A DNA stretch of 64,000 nucleotides. It comes from Nocardioides anomalus. GTDB taxonomy: Bacteria > Actinomycetota > Actinomycetes > Propionibacteriales > Nocardioidaceae. A program made the position numbers and the translations under genes. The stretch lies in contig NZ_CP049257.1 in the NCBI RefSeq assembly GCF_011046535.1, forward strand, positions 2,604,001-2,668,000, read 5' to 3'. Under the pieces are notes generated by a model. The model did no database searches. It was not told where the DNA came from and saw only the letters and a program-made list of their open reading frames with translations. Below are positions 1 to 8,667 of this stretch, piece by piece; position 1 is the stretch's first letter; each line of letters starts with the position of its first letter.

Positions 1-258
1 GCCGGCCGCCGCCGCTCGCGTGGCGGAGGCGAAGCCCTCCCACTCCGTGCGGCCGGGCTCGTTGACGTGCACGTGGGTGTCGACCAGGCCGGGCAGGAGC
101 ACCTCGTCGTCGTCGAGGGTGACGGTCTGCGCGGCGGCCGGCGGCGCGTCGTACGGCGCGAGGTCGGTGATCCTCCCGCCGCTCACGACGACGCTGACGG
201 GCTGCTCGGTGGCGCCGAGCACCGCGCGGCGCGCCCGCAGGACGAGCTCAGCTGCCAC
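1..258 (-). CDS. allB: Allantoinase, N-terminal part (runs off the left edge)
   Basis: The 86 visible codons are the N-terminus of a cyclic amidohydrolase. After about 50 residues comes [17 protein letters not shown], which holds the HxH metal-binding pair at the start of the TIM barrel and the E-P-G-R-x-E-W-E-G-F signature typical of allantoinase rather than dihydroorotase. The enzyme hydrolyses allantoin to allantoate in the cytoplasm, the step after the genes just upstream. The GTG start overlaps the end of the hydroxyisourate hydrolase gene by 11 bases, so the two are translationally coupled. The catalytic body lies outside the window, so intactness cannot be judged. Confidence 0.88.
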   Translation of the reverse strand, partial: MAAELVLRARRAVLGATEQPVSVVVSGGRITDLAPYDAPPAAAQTVTLDDDEVLLPGLVDTHVHVNEPGRTEWEGFASATRAAAAG

Positions 259-556
259 GGTAGGTGGAGTAGCCGAAGGGGCTGAGCAGCAGCGGGACGT
301 GGTGGTGCTGGTCGGGATCGGCGACGGTGAAGACCACGACGACCTCGGGGTAGAAGCCGTCGACGTAGAGACCGGTGTCGAAGCGCAGGACGTAGGCCCC
401 GCGCTCGAGCTCCGGGCCGAGCGAGCCGATCCGGCCGTCGGCGTCGGTCTCGCCCTCGGCCAGCAGCTCGCCCTGGCGGGTCTCCAGCCGCACCGCGATC
501 CCCTCGGCCGGGTGCCCGAGTGCGGTGTCGAGGACGTGGGTCGAGAGCGTGCTCAC
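248..556 (-). CDS. uraH: 5-hydroxyisourate hydrolase (transthyretin-like)
   Basis: This 102-residue protein matches the usual length of the family. It opens with [17 protein letters not shown], carrying a conserved active-site histidine, and ends with the family's C-terminal YRGS tetrapeptide. It hydrolyses 5-hydroxyisourate, the unstable product of uricase, to OHCU in the cytoplasm. Its start overlaps the end of the uricase/OHCU-decarboxylase gene by 4 bases, and its end overlaps allB. Urate to allantoin is therefore encoded as one tightly coupled block. The assignment is secure from motif and context. Confidence 0.95.
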   Translation of the reverse strand: MSTLSTHVLDTALGHPAEGIAVRLETRQGELLAEGETDADGRIGSLGPELERGAYVLRFDTGLYVDGFYPEVVVVFTVADPDQHHHVPLLLSPFGYSTYRGS

Positions 557-1818
557 AGGGACTGCTCCAGGCGCAGGAGGGCGATCTGGCGGAGGTTGTC
601 GACGGTCTCGGCGCGCTCGGCGGCGTCGTCGTTCTGCATCCGCCGCTCGAGCTCGGCCAGGATCTCCTCGGCGTCGCGGCCGGCGGCGCGGATGAGGAAG
701 ACCCGGTCGAAGCGCTGCTCGTACGCCGCGTTGGCCTGCGCGAGCCGGTCGCTCGGGCTGACCCCGGACTGCTCGCTCTGGGACTGCGCTCCCCCGCGCT
801 CGCCGATGCGCGGGTGGCCGGCCAGGGCCTGCTCGAGCTCCGCGTCGCTGAGCTGCCGGGCGGCCTCGTCGGCCCGGCCGAGGAGGGCCTCGCGGTCGGC
901 GTACGGACCTCCGGCCAGCACCTCGTCGGCCCAGCGCGGCACGGCCAGGCAGGCCAGCAGCTGCTCGCGGCTGACCTCGGGGGTGCGGACCACCGTGGCC
1001 TCGATGAGCCCGTAGGGCCGGTCGGCGGCGTGGAAGACCTCGCCGTCGTTGGTCAGGCCGTCGACCCGGAAGCCGCTGAAGTCGACCAGGAAGTGGTGCT
1101 TGTTGGGCGCCCGGAAGTGGATGTCCGTCAGCCCGTCGTCGCCTTCGAGGACCGCGCGGCCCATGGCGTAGAGCGTCTCCTGGAGCGCGCGCGAGTAGGT
1201 GCCGGCGAAGGTGGTGAGGATCGTGTCGAGGGCCTTGTCGTAGGAGGCGTTCCAGTCCTGGCGCTCGGCGCTCGCGTGCCGCCAGGTGGCGACCAGCGAG
1301 GTGGCCAGGATCCGGTCGTCGGTCTCGGCCAGGGTCGTGAACTCGTCCTTCAGGAAGCCCTTGAACTCCGAGTCGGTGGAGTTGAGGACGGTCAGCTCCC
1401 CGACGCCCGACTCGACCCTCGCACCGCCGCGGGTCACGGTCACGGTGCAGGTGCGGACGGCGCCGCCGCGGCGGACGAAAGAGTGGGGGCCGAGGCGGTC
1501 CCAGGCGTACTCCTCGACCCGGATCTCCGCCTCGTGCGCGGCGCGCGCGGCGTCCAGGAGCCGGCGCCCCAGGGCCAGCGCGTAGTCCTCGACGGAGTCG
1601 ACGCCGTGGAGCTTGGCGTAGGCGAAGGCGGTGTTCTTCTGGGTGTCGGTGGGCAGCACCGCGGCCTGGTCGCCGTGGGTGTGGGCGTCGGCGAAGTCCC
1701 CGCGCAGGCTGGTGGAGACGTTGAGGTCCTTGATCTCGTGGACCGGGGTGTCGCGGACGATGCGGACGACGCGGTTCTCGGCCTTGCCGTACTGGTTCGC
1801 CCCGAGCTGGATCGCCAT
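553..1818 (-). CDS. Bifunctional urate oxidase / OHCU decarboxylase fusion
   Basis: A 421-residue protein with two domains. Residues about 1-275 are uricase: NQYGKAENRVVRI near the N-terminus (catalytic Lys), TDTQKNT (active-site Thr) and PNKHHFLVDF (active-site His) are all present. Residues about 280-421 are 2-oxo-4-hydroxy-4-carboxy-5-ureidoimidazoline (OHCU) decarboxylase, with HPRIGERGG, SEQSGV and NAAYEQRFDRVFLIRAAGR. Together they oxidise urate and, after the adjacent hydrolase acts, produce S-allantoin. In Bacillus subtilis PucL the decarboxylase is N-terminal; here the order is reversed. The ATG at 1818 is preferred over upstream in-frame codons because family homology begins there and a -10 hexamer sits 7 bases before it. 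Confidence 0.94.
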   Translation of the reverse strand: MAIQLGANQYGKAENRVVRIVRDTPVHEIKDLNVSTSLRGDFADAHTHGDQAAVLPTDTQKNTAFAYAKLHGVDSVEDYALALGRRLLDAARAAHEAEIRVEEYAWDRLGPHSFVRRGGAVRTCTVTVTRGGARVESGVGELTVLNSTDSEFKGFLKDEFTTLAETDDRILATSLVATWRHASAERQDWNASYDKALDTILTTFAGTYSRALQETLYAMGRAVLEGDDGLTDIHFRAPNKHHFLVDFSGFRVDGLTNDGEVFHAADRPYGLIEATVVRTPEVSREQLLACLAVPRWADEVLAGGPYADREALLGRADEAARQLSDAELEQALAGHPRIGERGGAQSQSEQSGVSPSDRLAQANAAYEQRFDRVFLIRAAGRDAEEILAELERRMQNDDAAERAETVDNLRQIALLRLEQSL

Positions 1819-1825
1819 GGGCGGC

Positions 1826-1831
1826 ACCCTA
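1826..1831 (-). promoter_or_regulatory. Candidate -10 box of a leaderless uricase transcript
   Basis: TAGGGT (TANNNT) lies 7 bases before the uricase ATG and its first three bases are the TAG stop of the upstream DUF6986 gene. The position fits a leaderless internal promoter. An AGGG sequence here could instead act as a weak ribosome site. Confidence 0.35.
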
Positions 1832-3001
1832 GAGGAACCGCGTTGCGTCGATGTTCCGCATCTCCGCCGGGTCGACCGCACCGCAGTCCAGCCCGCGCAG
1901 CAGGTAGCGGGCGAGCGCGCGGGCGGTGGCCGGCTCGTCGGCGATGCCGCCCTCCACGCGCTGCTGGTAGGCCTCGAGGCGGTCCAGCGCGGCGGCCAGG
2001 CCCTTGCGGTAGAAGGCGTACGTCGCGGCGTACCGCGTGGGCAGCTGGGCGGGGTGCAGGTCCCAGCCCTGGTAGTAGCCGCGCTCCAGGCTCCTGCGCA
2101 CCAGCCTCAGGTGGTTGGCCCAGGCCGCCTCGACGTGATCCGGGTCGCCCACCGGCAGGACGTTGGTCGAGCCGTCGGACAGGCGCACGCCGGTCCCCGC
2201 GGCCGCCGCCTGCATGACCAGCTTGGCGTGGTCGGCGACCGGGTGCTCCAGGGACTGCTGGCCGGCCACGATGCCGACGAACGCGCTGTAGTCGTAGGTG
2301 CCGTAGTGGAGCCCGGTCAGCCGCTCCCCGCCCGCGTGCACCATCCGCGCGACCAGCGCGGTGCCGTCCGGGCCGAGGATCGACTGCGGCGTCTCGACCT
2401 GGACCTCGAAGGACACGTCCAGGGTGTCGGCCACGTGCACCATCGCCTCGACCTGGTCGACGCTGGTCACCTTGGGCAGCGTCACCACCCAGCCCTCGGT
2501 GCTGCCACCCGCCTCGCGCACGGTCTCGACGTACGCCGTGAGCGTGCGCAGCGCCCTCCCCCTGGTGGCGGCCTCGAAGCACTTGACCCGGATGCCGCCG
2601 AACGGCGCGGCCTCGCCGTTGCGCTGGCTCTCGGCCAGCGCGTTCGCGGCCCGCTCCGCGTCCGCGCTCTCGTCCTCGTCGGTGCGCCCGACGTAGCCGT
2701 CCTCGAAGTCGACCCGCAGGTCCTCCACCGGCTCGCTCGCGAGCTTGGCCCGCACCCGCTGCACCAGCTCGTCGTCGCCGACGAGGTCCGCGAAGGCCCG
2801 CGCGTGGTCGTCGAGGGCCCGGAGCGCGGCCGCGCCGTACGCCGGGACCAGCCCCGCGTCGTACCGGTCGGCCGGCACGTAGACCGTGTGCACCGGCTGC
2901 CGGCCCGGCCGCTCGCCGGGGTAGTCCCTGGCCAGCGCCGCATCGGCGCCCGCGAGCCGCTCGTCGAGCTCCCGGGTCAGCCGGTCGGCGAGGTCGCTCA
3001 T
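1829..3001 (-). CDS. DUF6986 / HpcH-aldolase-like protein of the urate operon
   Basis: This 390-residue protein has the look of the HpcH/HpaI-citrate lyase (PEP-mutase-like TIM barrel) superfamily: RVDFEDGYVGR (acidic, metal-site-like), a FEVQVETPQSILGPDG strand with a conserved Glu, and HYGTYDYSAFVGI. It resembles DUF6986 proteins seen beside urate and allantoin genes in actinobacteria; this family name is from memory. It sits first in the operon, 10 bases ahead of uricase. A role in disposing of the glyoxylate or C2-C3 unit released from allantoin breakdown (malate-synthase- or aldolase-like chemistry) is inferred from fold and context only. The ATG start at 3001 begins MSDLADRL. Confidence 0.75.
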   Translation of the reverse strand: MSDLADRLTRELDERLAGADAALARDYPGERPGRQPVHTVYVPADRYDAGLVPAYGAAALRALDDHARAFADLVGDDELVQRVRAKLASEPVEDLRVDFEDGYVGRTDEDESADAERAANALAESQRNGEAAPFGGIRVKCFEAATRGRALRTLTAYVETVREAGGSTEGWVVTLPKVTSVDQVEAMVHVADTLDVSFEVQVETPQSILGPDGTALVARMVHAGGERLTGLHYGTYDYSAFVGIVAGQQSLEHPVADHAKLVMQAAAAGTGVRLSDGSTNVLPVGDPDHVEAAWANHLRLVRRSLERGYYQGWDLHPAQLPTRYAATYAFYRKGLAAALDRLEAYQQRVEGGIADEPATARALARYLLRGLDCGAVDPAEMRNIDATRFL

Positions 3002-3008
3002 GGCGCCA

Positions 3009-3665
3009 TCATCCACCGGCCAGCCCCCGCGTCCGGACCAGCGCGCCCTCGACCTCCACGCGGGCGTGCGGCCGGGCGGCGTAGTTGTTCGGGCTCGGGT
3101 GGATCGACGCCACGACCGCGATCCCCCGCCCGGCCAGCTCCGCCCCGACGACGGCCACGCACCGTCCCGCCGGCCGCCCGAACGGCAGCACCACCCGCAC
3201 CTCGGGCAGCAGCGCCAGCAGCCGGAGCAGCACCTCGGCGCCGGCACCCTCGTCGGCCCGCGTCACCGCGGCGTTGCGGCGCTCGGTCCCGACGTACCAC
3301 GGCACGGCGTTCCACAGCAGCCCGAGCGAGCGCGGCGTGCCGGTGTCGCGGAGCGCCAGCCACAGGTTGCGCGCGGTGGCGTCGTCGTTGTCCACCGACA
3401 CCATGCCGCTGCGCAGCGCGCCGCGCCGCGACGGCGTCTCCAGGACCATGAGCACCCGGGCTCCCACGCCGCCGGAGTCCGGGTCGACGTACGGCACCGG
3501 CGCGCCGCGCTCCGTCGCCAGCGCCTCGACGAACCGGTTGACCGCGCCCACGTGCGGCTCGTGCACCCGGGCCAGCTTGGCCCGCAGGACGTCCGGGTCC
3601 CGGTGGCCGCAGGGGGCCTCAGTCGTGGGCGTCGTCCTCGCCGGGCGTCTGCACCGACTCCGCAC
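3009..3665 (-). CDS. Uracil-DNA glycosylase superfamily protein
   Basis: Up to 218 residues. The core shows VLMVLETPSRRG, then SVDNDDATARNLW, then LLWNAVPWYVG, then a C-terminal SIHPSPNN segment. This is the order of the substrate-binding and catalytic loops in the UDG fold (PF03167): an N-terminal G-x-x-P-like loop, a hydrophobic mid motif and a H-P-S loop. It probably acts in base excision repair or is a divergent non-canonical family member; the canonical GQDPY water-activating motif is not visible. The start is uncertain. The GTG at 3665 overlaps the upstream small gene by 47 bases, and a later GTG at 3566 would remove a conserved-looking N-terminal helix. It is 7 bases upstream of, and possibly co-transcribed with, the urate operon. 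Confidence 0.7.
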   Translation of the reverse strand: MRSRCRRPARTTPTTEAPCGHRDPDVLRAKLARVHEPHVGAVNRFVEALATERGAPVPYVDPDSGGVGARVLMVLETPSRRGALRSGMVSVDNDDATARNLWLALRDTGTPRSLGLLWNAVPWYVGTERRNAAVTRADEGAGAEVLLRLLALLPEVRVVLPFGRPAGRCVAVVGAELAGRGIAVVASIHPSPNNYAARPHARVEVEGALVRTRGLAGG

Positions 3666-3825
3666 GCGTGCCCGAGGAGTCCGCGACGCGCTCGTCGGAC
3701 TCGGCCAGGATCGCCGCGGCCTGCGCCTCCGGGTCGTCGCTCCCCGCCGCCTCCTCCTCGGGCAGCAGCTCCGCCCGGCGATCGATCCGCTCCCGCTCGG
3801 TCTGCTCCTCGGGCGTCTCGCTCAT
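3619..3825 (-). CDS. Small acidic hypothetical protein
   Basis: A 68-residue, highly charged protein (MSETPEEQTERERIDRR at the start; rich in Glu, Asp and Ala) with no membrane segment or recognisable domain, probably mostly disordered or helical. The ATG at 3825 has an AGTAGG ribosome-site-like sequence about 9 bases upstream, so it is preferred over the TTG at 3834. It overlaps the beginning of the UDG-like gene. Function unknown. Confidence 0.5.
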   Translation of the reverse strand: MSETPEEQTERERIDRRAELLPEEEAAGSDDPEAQAAAILAESDERVADSSGTRAESVQTPGEDDAHD

Positions 3826-4093
3826 GGTCGTCAACCTACTCAGCGGTCGGCGCGGGTCTCACCGAGCACCTGCAGGACGGCCTCCTCGGTGAGCCAGCAG
3901 GGGGCGAGGGACCCGCCCGCGACCGGCCCGCAGACGGCGGCGAGGGCCGTGGTCTACGGCGTTACCGGGTCCGGCTCCACCGACGAGGATCGAGCCCGGT
4001 CGTCCGGAGGTCGACCACCGCGCAGACCGGCACGGGCGTCCGGCTGGACCTGGTACCGGCCGACTGTCGGTGGTCTGAGCAAGACTTGTCGAC
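3826..4093. other. Intergenic region between divergent genes
   Basis: 268 bases between the small acidic gene (minus) and lhr (plus). On the minus strand, 3840-3956 is a 37-codon stretch between two stops that reads like protein (ending LAPCWLTEEAVLQVLGETR...) but has no start codon apart from one close to its end. It may be a relict or mis-started small gene. No convincing promoter for lhr was seen. Confidence 0.4.
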
Positions 4094-7000
4094 ATGTCGT
4101 CCGCCGACCCCGCGCCCCACCCCGCCCTGGGCCGCTTCAGCGAGCCCACGCGCGCGTGGTTCTCGGCGGCCTTCGCGGAGCCGACGCCGGCGCAGGTGGG
4201 CGCGTGGGAGGCGATCGGGGCCGGCCGGCACGCGCTGGTGGTGGCGCCGACCGGCTCCGGCAAGACGCTGTCGGCGTTCCTGTGGAGCCTGGACCGGCTG
4301 CTGAGCAGCGAGCGGCCGACCGACAAGACCAAGCGCACGCGGGTGCTCTACGTCAGCCCGCTCAAGGCCCTGGCGGTCGACGTCGAGCGCAACCTGCGCA
4401 GCCCGCTGACCGGCATCCGCCACACCGGCGACCGGCTCGGCCAGCCGGTGCCCGAGGTGACCGTGGGCGTGCGCAGCGGCGACACCGCGGCGGCCGATCG
4501 CCGCAAGCTCGTCTCCGCGCCGCCGGACATCCTCATCACCACGCCCGAGTCGCTGTTCCTCATGCTCACCAGCCAGGCGCGCGAGAGCCTGCGCGGGGTC
4601 GAGACCGTGATCCTCGACGAGGTGCACGCGGTGGCCGGCACCAAGCGCGGCGCCCACTTCGCGGTCACGCTGGAGCGGCTCGACGCGCTGCTCGAGCGGC
4701 CGGCCCAGCGGGTCGGGCTGAGCGCGACCGTGCGACCGCTGGAGGAGGTGGCGCGCTTCCTCGGCGGTGCGGCGCCGGTCGAGATCGTGGCCCCGCCGAG
4801 CGCCAAGGAGTGGGACCTCAAGGTCGTCGTGCCGGTCGAGGACATGACCGCGCCGGAGGCGTACGACGACTCCGGCGAGGAGGAGCCCAGCCGGGCCCAG
4901 TCGATCTGGCCGCACGTCGAGGAGCACGTCGTCGACCTCATCGAGCAGCACCGCTCGACCATCGTCTTCGCCAACAGCCGGCGCCTCTCCGAGCGGCTCA
5001 CGGCCCGCCTCAACGAGATCGCCTTCGAGCGGGCCAGCGGCGAGAAGCTGCTGCCCGGCCAGAGCCCGGCGCAGGTGATGGCCCAGTCCGGGGCGAGCAG
5101 CGCGGCCGAGACGGTCATCGCCAAGGCCCACCACGGCTCGGTGTCCAAGGAGCAGCGCGCGCTCATCGAGGACGACCTCAAGCGCGGCCGGCTCCCCGCC
5201 GTGGTGGCCACCAGCAGCCTCGAGCTCGGCATCGACATGGGCGCGGTCGACCTCGTCGTCCAGATCGAGAGCCCGCCCAGCGTGGCCAGCGCGCTCCAGC
5301 GCGTGGGTCGCGCCGGTCACCAGGTCGGCGAGGTCAGCCGGGGCGTGCTGTTCCCCAAGCACCGCGGCGACCTGGCCCAGACCGCGGTCGCGGTCCAGCG
5401 GATGCGCAGCGGTGCCATCGAGAGCCTCGGCGTACCCGCCAACCCGCTCGACGTGCTGGCCCAGCAGATCGTGGCGGCGACCGCGATGGAGGCCTGGGGC
5501 GTCGACGACCTCTACGCCCTGGTCAAGCGGACGGCCAGCTTCGACAAGCTCCCCCGCTCGGCGTACGACGCGGTGCTGGACCTGCTGTCCGGCCGCTACC
5601 CGAGCGACGAGTTCGCCGAGCTGCGCCCCCGCATCGTCTGGGACCGGGTCACCGGCACCCTCACCGGCCGTCCGGGCGCCCAGCGGCTGGCCGTGACCAG
5701 CGGCGGCACCATCCCCGACCGCGGTCTGTTCGGCGTCTTCCTGGTCGGCGGCGAGGGCCCGGGCAAGCGGGTCGGCGAGCTCGACGAGGAGATGGTCTAC
5801 GAGTCACGCGTCGGCGACGTCTTCGCCCTCGGCGCCACCAGCTGGCGGATCGAGGACATCACCCACGACCGCGTCCTGGTCACGCCCGCGCCGGGCGTGC
5901 CCGGGCGGCTGCCGTTCTGGAAGGGCGACGCGCTCGGCCGGCCGGCCGAGCTCGGGGCCGCCGTCGGCGCGTTCACCCGCGAGCTGGCCAGCCTGCCCAA
6001 GAAGAAGGCCGAGCAGCGCGCCAAGGCCGAGGGGCTCGACGACTACGCCGCCGGCAACCTCGTGACCTACCTCCACGAGCAGCTCGAGGCGACCCAGGTC
6101 CTGCCCAGCGACCAGACCCTGCTGGTCGAGCGGTTCCGCGACGAGCTCGGCGACTGGCGCCTGGTCCTGCACTCGCCGTACGGCACGCCGGTGCACGCGC
6201 CCTGGGCGCTGGCCATCAACGCCCGGCTGCGTGAGCGCTTCGGCATCGACGGCCAGGCCGTCGCCTCCGACGACGGCATCGTCATCCGCATCCCCGACAC
6301 CGACGCCGAGCCACCCAGCGGCGAGATCGTGGTCTTCGCGCCCGACGAGATCGAGGACGTCGTCACCCAGGAGGTCGGCGGCTCGGCGCTGTTCGCGTCC
6401 CGGTTCCGCGAGTGCGCCGCCCGCGCCCTGCTGCTCCCGCGCCGCGACCCCGGCCGCCGCAGCCCGCTGTGGCAGCAGCGCCAACGAAGCGCGGCCCTGC
6501 TCGAGGTCGCCTCGAAGTACCCCTCCTTCCCCATCGTCCTCGAGGCCGTCCGCGAGTGCCTCCAGGACGTCTACGACCTGCCCGCGCTGGTCCAGCTGAT
6601 GCGTGCGGTCGAGCAACGCAGCGTCCAGGTCACCGACGTGGCCACCGCGTCCCCGAGCCCGTTCGCGCGCAGCCTGCTCTTCGGGTACGTCGCGCAGTTC
6701 GTCTACGAGGGCGACTCCCCCATAGCCGAGCGCCGGGCCGCGGCCCTCTCGCTCGACCAGGGCCTCCTGGCCGAGCTGCTCGGGCGCGCCGAGCTGCGCG
6801 AGCTGCTCGACCCCCAGGTGCTCACCGAGGTCGAGGACGAGCTGCAACGGCTCACCCCGGAGCGCAGGGCCCGGGGCGCCGAGGGCGTGGCCGACCTGCT
6901 CCGCCTGCTCGGCCCGCTGTCCGCCGAGGAGATCGCGGCCCGCACGGCCGAGGGCGTCGACGCCCCGGAGGCCCTGGCCACCCTGGCCGCCACCCGGCGG

Positions 7001-8659
7001 GTGGCCGAGGTGCGGGTGGCCGGCGAGCCGCGCTGGGTCGCCATCGAGGACATCGGCCGGCTGCGCGACGGGCTCGGGGTCGCCGTGCCACCGGGCACTC
7101 CCGACGCCTTCACCGACCCCGTCGACGACCCGCTGGCCGACCTGGTCTCGCGCTACGCCCGCACCCACGGTCCCTTCACCACCGAGGACGTCGCCACCCG
7201 GCTCGGGCTCGGTGCCGCCGTCGTGCGCCTCACGCTGCAGCGGCTCGGCGGTCAGGGTCGGGTGCTCGACGGCGAGTTCCGACCGGGCGCCTCCGGGCTG
7301 GAGTGGTGCGACGCCGAGGTGCTGCGCTCGCTGCGCCGGCGCAGCCTGGCCCGGCTGCGCAAGGAGGTCGAGCCGGTCCCGCCGGCCGCGCTCGGACGGT
7401 TCCTCAGCGCCTGGCAGCACGTCACGTCGACGGGCAACCGGGGCGGGCTGCGCGGTGTCGACGGCGTGCTGAGCGTCATCGACCAGCTGGCCGGCGCCCC
7501 GGTGCCGGCCAGCGCGCTCGAGCCGCTGGTGCTGAGCGCACGGGTGCGCGACTTCGAGTCGTCGTACCTCGACGAGCTCACCGCCTCCGGCGAGGTCCTC
7601 TGGGCCGGCCACGGCTCGCTGCCCGGCTCCGACGGCTGGGTGAGCCTCCACCTCGCCGACCAGGCGCCGCTCACGCTGCCGGAGCACGAGCCGTTCGAGC
7701 ACAGCGAGCTCCACCAGTCCGTGCTCGACGCGCTGGCCGGCGGCGGGGCGTACTTCTTCCGCCAGCTCGCCACCCAGGTCGGCGCCCGCGACGACAAGGC
7801 CCTGAGCGCCGCGCTGTGGGACCTCGTCTGGGCCGGCCGGATCAGCAACGACACCCTCACCCCACTGCGTGCGCTCACCCGTGCCGGTGGGGCGGCCCAC
7901 CGGACCAAGCGCGCGCCCGCCCGCCCGCGCATGGCCAGCACCACCGGCCGCGGCGGGATGGCCCTGCGCAGCGGCCCGCCCGAGACCGCCGGTCGCTGGG
8001 CCCTGCTGCCCGAGCTCGACACGGACCCGACCCGCCGGGCCCACGCCGCCGCCGAGCGCCTGCTCGACCGGCACGGCGTGGTCATCCGCGGCGCGGTCAT
8101 GAGCGAGCGGCAGCCGGGCGGATTCGCCGCGGTCTACAAGGTCCTGTCGGCCTTCGAGGACTCCGGTCGCTGCCGGCGGGGGTACTTCGTCGAGGGCCTC
8201 GGCGCCGCCCAGTTCGGCACGGCCGGTGCCATCGACCGGCTGCGCACCTTCTCCGAGGTCGACGACGGTGGCGACGGGGCCAAGCCGGTCGCGGTCTGCC
8301 TGGCGGCCACCGACCCCGCCAACCCCTACGGCGCGGCCCTGCCCTGGCCCGAGAGCGAGGGCGGCCACCGCCCCGGACGCAAGGCGGGCGCCCTCGTGGT
8401 CCTGGTCGACGGCGAGCTGACGCTGTACGTCGAGCGCGGCGGCAAGACCCTGCTCACCTGGAGCGAGGACCGCGAGCGGCTCGACCCCGGCGCCGCGGCC
8501 CTGGCCGAGGCGGCTCGACGCGGCTCGCTCGGCCGGCTCACCGTCGAGCGGGCCGACGGCGAGGCGCTGCTGGGCGGCGGCTCCACCCCGCTGCGCGAGG
8601 CGCTCGACGCGGCCGGGTTCGTCACCACGCCGCGCGGGCTCCGGCTCCGCGCGGCCTAG
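4094..8659 (+). CDS. lhr: Lhr-type ATP-dependent DNA helicase (long form)
   Basis: A 1521-residue superfamily 2 helicase, the length typical of mycobacterial-type Lhr. Motifs appear in order: Q-motif region, Walker A APTGSGKT near residue 55, TTPESL, DEVHAVAGTKRGAHF (DEVH box), LSAT (motif III), then TSSLELGIDMG and QRVGRAGHQ (motifs V and VI). These are followed by the winged-helix and Lhr-core domains and a long C-terminal extension with several winged-helix-like segments. Lhr is a 3'-to-5' ssDNA translocase involved in DNA repair, induced by DNA damage in mycobacteria. nei2 follows 8 bases downstream, the same pair as in Mycobacterium tuberculosis (Rv3296-Rv3297), supporting joint repair work. 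Confidence 0.96.
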   Translation: MSSADPAPHPALGRFSEPTRAWFSAAFAEPTPAQVGAWEAIGAGRHALVVAPTGSGKTLSAFLWSLDRLLSSERPTDKTKRTRVLYVSPLKALAVDVERNLRSPLTGIRHTGDRLGQPVPEVTVGVRSGDTAAADRRKLVSAPPDILITTPESLFLMLTSQARESLRGVETVILDEVHAVAGTKRGAHFAVTLERLDALLERPAQRVGLSATVRPLEEVARFLGGAAPVEIVAPPSAKEWDLKVVVPVEDMTAPEAYDDSGEEEPSRAQSIWPHVEEHVVDLIEQHRSTIVFANSRRLSERLTARLNEIAFERASGEKLLPGQSPAQVMAQSGASSAAETVIAKAHHGSVSKEQRALIEDDLKRGRLPAVVATSSLELGIDMGAVDLVVQIESPPSVASALQRVGRAGHQVGEVSRGVLFPKHRGDLAQTAVAVQRMRSGAIESLGVPANPLDVLAQQIVAATAMEAWGVDDLYALVKRTASFDKLPRSAYDAVLDLLSGRYPSDEFAELRPRIVWDRVTGTLTGRPGAQRLAVTSGGTIPDRGLFGVFLVGGEGPGKRVGELDEEMVYESRVGDVFALGATSWRIEDITHDRVLVTPAPGVPGRLPFWKGDALGRPAELGAAVGAFTRELASLPKKKAEQRAKAEGLDDYAAGNLVTYLHEQLEATQVLPSDQTLLVERFRDELGDWRLVLHSPYGTPVHAPWALAINARLRERFGIDGQAVASDDGIVIRIPDTDAEPPSGEIVVFAPDEIEDVVTQEVGGSALFASRFRECAARALLLPRRDPGRRSPLWQQRQRSAALLEVASKYPSFPIVLEAVRECLQDVYDLPALVQLMRAVEQRSVQVTDVATASPSPFARSLLFGYVAQFVYEGDSPIAERRAAALSLDQGLLAELLGRAELRELLDPQVLTEVEDELQRLTPERRARGAEGVADLLRLLGPLSAEEIAARTAEGVDAPEALATLAATRRVAEVRVAGEPRWVAIEDIGRLRDGLGVAVPPGTPDAFTDPVDDPLADLVSRYARTHGPFTTEDVATRLGLGAAVVRLTLQRLGGQGRVLDGEFRPGASGLEWCDAEVLRSLRRRSLARLRKEVEPVPPAALGRFLSAWQHVTSTGNRGGLRGVDGVLSVIDQLAGAPVPASALEPLVLSARVRDFESSYLDELTASGEVLWAGHGSLPGSDGWVSLHLADQAPLTLPEHEPFEHSELHQSVLDALAGGGAYFFRQLATQVGARDDKALSAALWDLVWAGRISNDTLTPLRALTRAGGAAHRTKRAPARPRMASTTGRGGMALRSGPPETAGRWALLPELDTDPTRRAHAAAERLLDRHGVVIRGAVMSERQPGGFAAVYKVLSAFEDSGRCRRGYFVEGLGAAQFGTAGAIDRLRTFSEVDDGGDGAKPVAVCLAATDPANPYGAALPWPESEGGHRPGRKAGALVVLVDGELTLYVERGGKTLLTWSEDRERLDPGAAALAEAARRGSLGRLTVERADGEALLGGGSTPLREALDAAGFVTTPRGLRLRAA

Positions 8660-8667
8660 GCGGCGGC

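Noticed and set aside
1631..3451. Very long open frames antisense to the urate genes and at many other loci (for example 3085-6234, 6412-8650, 50044-53688 minus)
   Set aside because: Third-position GC bias leaves antisense and shifted frames open in this genome. Their translations are low-complexity Arg/Pro/Ala/Gly and lack domains, while the opposite strand carries recognised proteins.
3840..3956. Small gene downstream of the acidic protein gene
   Set aside because: The 37-codon frame looks protein-like but has no initiation codon before its last few residues; noted only in the intergenic entry.
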